64,000 nt of DNA, taken from contig CAYXSA010000004.1 of assembly GCA_964467315.1 (NCBI GenBank), positions 1 to 64,000 of the forward strand, in the 5' to 3' direction. The stretch's first letter is position 1. Every line of letters begins with the position of its first letter. This DNA comes from JAAFIM01 sp964467315 (GTDB lineage Bacteria > Bacteroidota > Bacteroidia > Chitinophagales > Saprospiraceae). Below the pieces are notes generated by a model. It was not told the origin of the DNA, ran no database searches, and saw only the letters and a list, made by a program, of their open reading frames with translations. Below, one piece after another: positions 61,135 through 64,000 of the stretch. The position numbers and the translations under genes are program-made.

Positions 61135-62412
61135 CTAAGAGAAGAGCGGGAATTGGCGCATCGTTTTGTTGATGCTGCTGCGCAGGTCGGCGAGGTAAGA
61201 CTCGTTTTGATAATTTTTGATAACGGCATCTATCCATTCTACCGTTTGGCGGCAGTCGTTTTCTTTGAAGCCGCGCGTGGTAACGGCGGGTGTACCGATG
61301 CGTATGCCTGAAGTAACGAAGGGCGTGCGCTTATCGAAGGGCACCATATTTTTATTGACGGTGATATCGGCTTTTCCTAAGGCTATTTCTGCCTGCTTGC
61401 CTGTGATGTCTTTGTTGCTAAGGTCGATAAGCATCAGGTGGTTGTCTGTGCCGCCCGATATGATATGATAGCCCTTTTCTACGAAAGCCTGCGCCATCGC
61501 TTGGGCATTGCGCACGACTTGTTGTTGATAGTCCGTAAAAGCGGGCTGTAGGGCTTCGTGGAAAGCAACGGCTTTGGCGGCGATGACGTGCTCTAAGGGG
61601 CCGCCCTGCGTACCAGGGAATACAGCGCCATTGAGTACGGCGGACATTTTTTTGACCTCGCCCTTTGGGGTAAGAAGCCCGAAGGGATTATCAAAATCCT
61701 GCCCCATGAGTATCATACCGCCTCGAGGCCCGCGTAGGGTTTTGTGGGTGGTGGTGCTGACGATGTGGCAGTGGGGGAGTGGGTTGTGCAGCAATTTAGC
61801 GGCAATAAGCCCTGCGGGGTGCGCCATATCGCACCAGAGGATAGCGCCTACTTCGTCGGCGATTTGGCGAAAGCGCGGATAGTCCCAATCGCGGGCATAA
61901 GCAGAGGCACCGCAAAGAATGATTTTCGGCTGTTCGCGGCGGGCGATGGCGGCGACTTTGTCCATATCGATACGCCCCGTGTCGGGCTCTACGCCGTAGA
62001 AGGTAGCGCGGTAGAGCTGCCCTGAGAAATTGGCGGGGGAGCCATGCGTTAGATGTCCGCCATGTGCGAGGTCGAAGCCCAAGATGGTGTCATTGGGTTT
62101 GACGCAGGCAAGATAAATGGCGGCGTTTGCCTGTGCGCCCGAATGGGGTTGCACGTTGGCATAGGCAGCGCCGTAGAGTGCGCAAGCGCGGTCTATGGCG
62201 AGTTGCTCGACTTCGTCTACGACTTGGCAGCCGCCGTAGTAGCGCGCGCGGGGATAGCCTTCGGCGTATTTGTTGGTTAGGCAAGAGCCCATCGCCTGCA
62301 TGACTTGGGGGCTTACGGAGTTTTCGGAGGCTATCAATTCGATGCCGTCGATTTGCCGCTCTTCTTCGCGGCGGATAAGTTCAAAAATGGCGTTATCGGC
62401 TGGGTACGACAT
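61135..62412 (-). CDS. glyA: Serine hydroxymethyltransferase
   Basis: A 425-residue PLP enzyme that converts serine and tetrahydrofolate to glycine and methylene-tetrahydrofolate. It has NSVSPQVMQAMGSCLTNKYA near residue 35, WCDMAHPAGLIAA near 205, and the PLP lysine in STTTHKTLRGPRGGMI near 235. The length and ends are normal. The start is the ATG before SYPADNAIFELI; the open frame extends further only through the leader and TWJ element 27. It is enclosed by elements 26 and 27. Confidence 0.97.
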   Translation of the reverse strand: MSYPADNAIFELIRREEERQIDGIELIASENSVSPQVMQAMGSCLTNKYAEGYPRARYYGGCQVVDEVEQLAIDRACALYGAAYANVQPHSGAQANAAIYLACVKPNDTILGFDLAHGGHLTHGSPANFSGQLYRATFYGVEPDTGRIDMDKVAAIARREQPKIILCGASAYARDWDYPRFRQIADEVGAILWCDMAHPAGLIAAKLLHNPLPHCHIVSTTTHKTLRGPRGGMILMGQDFDNPFGLLTPKGEVKKMSAVLNGAVFPGTQGGPLEHVIAAKAVAFHEALQPAFTDYQQQVVRNAQAMAQAFVEKGYHIISGGTDNHLMLIDLSNKDITGKQAEIALGKADITVNKNMVPFDKRTPFVTSGIRIGTPAVTTRGFKENDCRQTVEWIDAVIKNYQNESYLADLRSSINKTMRQFPLFS

Positions 62413-62528
62413 GGTGTAGCTAAACGAGCGTGAAGGAATGCGCAAAGATAGCAAAAATTGGGAACTGCGGCAAGGGCGCTTGTGTAGAACGGCTGTATGC
62501 GCCGCCACCCCTTTGGTGGCGGCGGCCT

Positions 62529-62634
62529 TGCGTGAGGGATAGTAGAGCCGTAGCATGGCACAAGTGCGTAAGCACGCCGTGCTACGGCTCGGATAGCCCG
62601 ACGCTGCGACCTTTACAGGAGCAGCGGCACGCCC
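62529..62634 (-). repeat. TWJ element 27 (T class, minus orientation)
   Basis: Arm 1 is CGCTGC/GCAGCG. Arm 2 is the GAGCCGTAGC/GCTACGGCTC palindrome split by the same inner hairpin as in element 24, in the other orientation. A GCCGCCACC/GGTGGCGGC satellite hairpin lies at 62502-62524. The T-run end abuts the next gene. Confidence 0.92.
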
Positions 62635-62648
62635 TCAAAAAAAAAGCC

Positions 62649-64000
62649 TTATCTACGGCGAATGATTTTATCGGGCAAGCCGCTAATATCAAACAGTGTT
62701 TGGTCTATATCGGCATGGGTGATGGGCTCATTGGCTTGCAGTTTATCCATCCATCTGTTGCAAAAATCGGCATCTATGCAATAGATTTCGCGCAAATTGG
62801 GTAGCTCGGCGAGTATATGCGGAAATTTTGAGAGATAGTAGGAGTTGCAAAGGTCGAGGGTTTCGAGGTTTTTGAGCTCGAGTATTTTTTTGGTTACGCG
62901 TTGCACGCCTGCGGTGGCAAGGCTTAGGTGGCGGATTTGGGGCAGTATCACGAAAGAGGGCAGGGAAAAAAACCAGCCATCGGAGCAGTCGATAGTCTGC
63001 AATTCGGGCATGGTTTGCAGGATTTTTCCTGCATTTTTGACCTGCTCCAAGCTCATTTTCCCCCCCGTTGCCTGCAAAAAATTGAGCAGGATACGGTGCA
63101 AAACTTCGGGTTGTCGGCGCAATTCCTGCCAATAATAGCCTGTATAATTGGATTTTATAGCGTCGAGTGCGCGCAGTGTACGCTCAAAATTTAGCAAGCC
63201 GTCTTTGAAGGCTTGGCGTACCTTTTTCCAAACGTTTTTGTGGACATAATATGCGAGTATCAGGGTCGGGATTGCCTGCGCCAAGTCTTTAGGAAAGAAG
63301 GCAAAAAGCAGGGCACGCGCCTGTTTGGCAAGCTCGCCAAATGTAGTCATATCGCCTTCGCTGCGCGCGATGATTGCGCCTAAGGCTTCGATTAGCTGCT
63401 TGGGAGTGCCCCCCGAAGAAAGCAGGGTAAGCCCCAAGCTGATATTGTCTACGTCCTCCGAAAGTAGTAGGCTTTCGAGCTGCGTCGTATCTGGCTCCTG
63501 CGTCTGTAGCAGATGAAAATGCCCTTGTGCGCGCAGGTACTCGCGCCCTTCTTGCCACAAAACGGGCAGCAGCTGCGGATTGGCGATAAGGGTTTCTATA
63601 TCGCTGCTTTTGGCGTTCATCGAAAGTAGCGCATGGCTGCAACGCTGGCTAAGACTCGCTTGCACCAGCCCAAAATAGGGCGTAAGCTGCATTTGCAGCT
63701 CCTTTTTGGGCGCAAAAAAATCGCCCAAAAGCGCCACGCGACTGCTTTTAGAAAGCGGATTTTCTGCCCATGCTGAAGCGTATACTTGCCTGATTTGCTT
63801 ATCCAACAAAGCCCTCAAATGCTCATCGCTGCTCAAAGTGTAGGCGCGTAGCAAAGCGGGCAGGGGCAAGGCTACATTTTCGCCCCTTTCCTGCGCCCAA
63901 ACGAAGCGCAAAAGCGCATTGCGCGCCTCCTTGCCCCAGCGCTTTTCGCCGCAGCCCAGCCAGACAGCACGGCTTGTGAGCGACCAAAGCGGGTGATTTT
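62649..64000 (-). CDS. Leucine-rich-repeat-like protein, truncated by the window edge
   Basis: The frame is open to the window edge, so at least 450 residues are present and the amino terminus is missing. Most of it is helical and resembles HEAT-like repeats (LLLSEDVDNISLGLTLLSSG). The end carries leucine-rich segments (LPQIRHLSLATAGVQRV, LKNLETLDLCNSYYL, LAELPNLREIYCIDADF). No catalytic motif is seen. It may be one of the large protein-interaction proteins common in Bacteroidota; function unknown. Confidence 0.6.
   Translation of the reverse strand, partial: NHPLWSLTSRAVWLGCGEKRWGKEARNALLRFVWAQERGENVALPLPALLRAYTLSSDEHLRALLDKQIRQVYASAWAENPLSKSSRVALLGDFFAPKKELQMQLTPYFGLVQASLSQRCSHALLSMNAKSSDIETLIANPQLLPVLWQEGREYLRAQGHFHLLQTQEPDTTQLESLLLSEDVDNISLGLTLLSSGGTPKQLIEALGAIIARSEGDMTTFGELAKQARALLFAFFPKDLAQAIPTLILAYYVHKNVWKKVRQAFKDGLLNFERTLRALDAIKSNYTGYYWQELRRQPEVLHRILLNFLQATGGKMSLEQVKNAGKILQTMPELQTIDCSDGWFFSLPSFVILPQIRHLSLATAGVQRVTKKILELKNLETLDLCNSYYLSKFPHILAELPNLREIYCIDADFCNRWMDKLQANEPITHADIDQTLFDISGLPDKIIRRR

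Overview
The window looks like chromosome of a Bacteroidota bacterium. Several start sites carry the Bacteroidota promoter pattern (TTG, 19-20 bp, TAnnTTTG). One secreted protease ends in a type IX secretion sorting domain. The order tRNA(Thr-Tyr-Gly)-tRNA(Thr)-tuf-tRNA(Trp)-secE-nusG-rplKAJL-rpoB is typical of the phylum, and few genes have a Shine-Dalgarno sequence. Genus is an inference only; a gliding Saprospira-like or Cytophagales-like organism would fit. There is no sign of a prophage, plasmid or CRISPR array.

Layout. 0.4-5.3 kb: a peptidoglycan-binding/alpha-beta hydrolase protein, HU, a wall amidase, a DUF368/PopT lipid-carrier transporter and a TetR regulator. 5.6-8.2 kb: a McrBC type IV restriction pair. 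8.6-17 kb: a TerB-like protein, a methyltransferase, a giant WG-repeat protein, a lipoprotein, a small membrane protein and a DUF1398 protein. 17.3-19.7 kb: an overlapping AAA ATPase plus DUF4435/TOPRIM pair resembling the PARIS anti-phage system. 19.8-30.8 kb: lptC, a ribosome hibernation factor, five tRNAs, tuf, secE, nusG, four ribosomal protein genes and rpoB, with no rpoC after it. 31.8-36.4 kb, minus strand: ftsQ-ftsA-ftsZ-ybjN. 36.5-39.5 kb, minus strand: ybjN plus three PspA/ESCRT-III paralogues. 40.2-64 kb: scpB, an RluB-type pseudouridine synthase with a long Q/Y/N-rich repeat region, a prolyl oligopeptidase, an acyl-CoA carboxylase subunit, two tandem voltage-gated channels, a nucleoside phosphorylase, a double AAA+ CbxX/CfxQ protein, an HNH protein fused to a decayed RNA-ligase-like domain, a DUF2400 protein, a subtilase, a glutathionylspermidine-synthase-like protein, glyA and a partial leucine-rich protein.

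The strongest unexplained signal lies between the genes. About 27 copies of a 100-180 bp intergenic element (called TWJ here, for three-way junction) occur, roughly one per 2.4 kb and none inside a gene. Each has a 5-bp closing stem, an arm of variable sequence, the junction strand TCGGGCTAT, a second variable arm, and the strand CTATCCCT before the closing stem. The fourth base pair of the closing stem exists in three states (T-A, A-T, C-G) and is complementary in 25 of 25 complete copies, which is strong covariation for a folded RNA or single-stranded DNA. A run of T or A borders one fixed end. Orientation along the chromosome alternates + - + - in 24 of 26 neighbouring steps, so the elements act as inward-facing pairs that either enclose one or two genes (mcrBC, the PARIS-like pair, rplL, ftsA, glyA and others) or stand nearly back to back with nothing between them. 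I do not recognise this family.

Functionally the window combines core information processing and division genes with two candidate defence operons and an envelope-stress cluster, all embedded in this repeat lattice. Positions were read by eye. Starts were chosen by protein family and by excluding the repeat elements from coding sequence.
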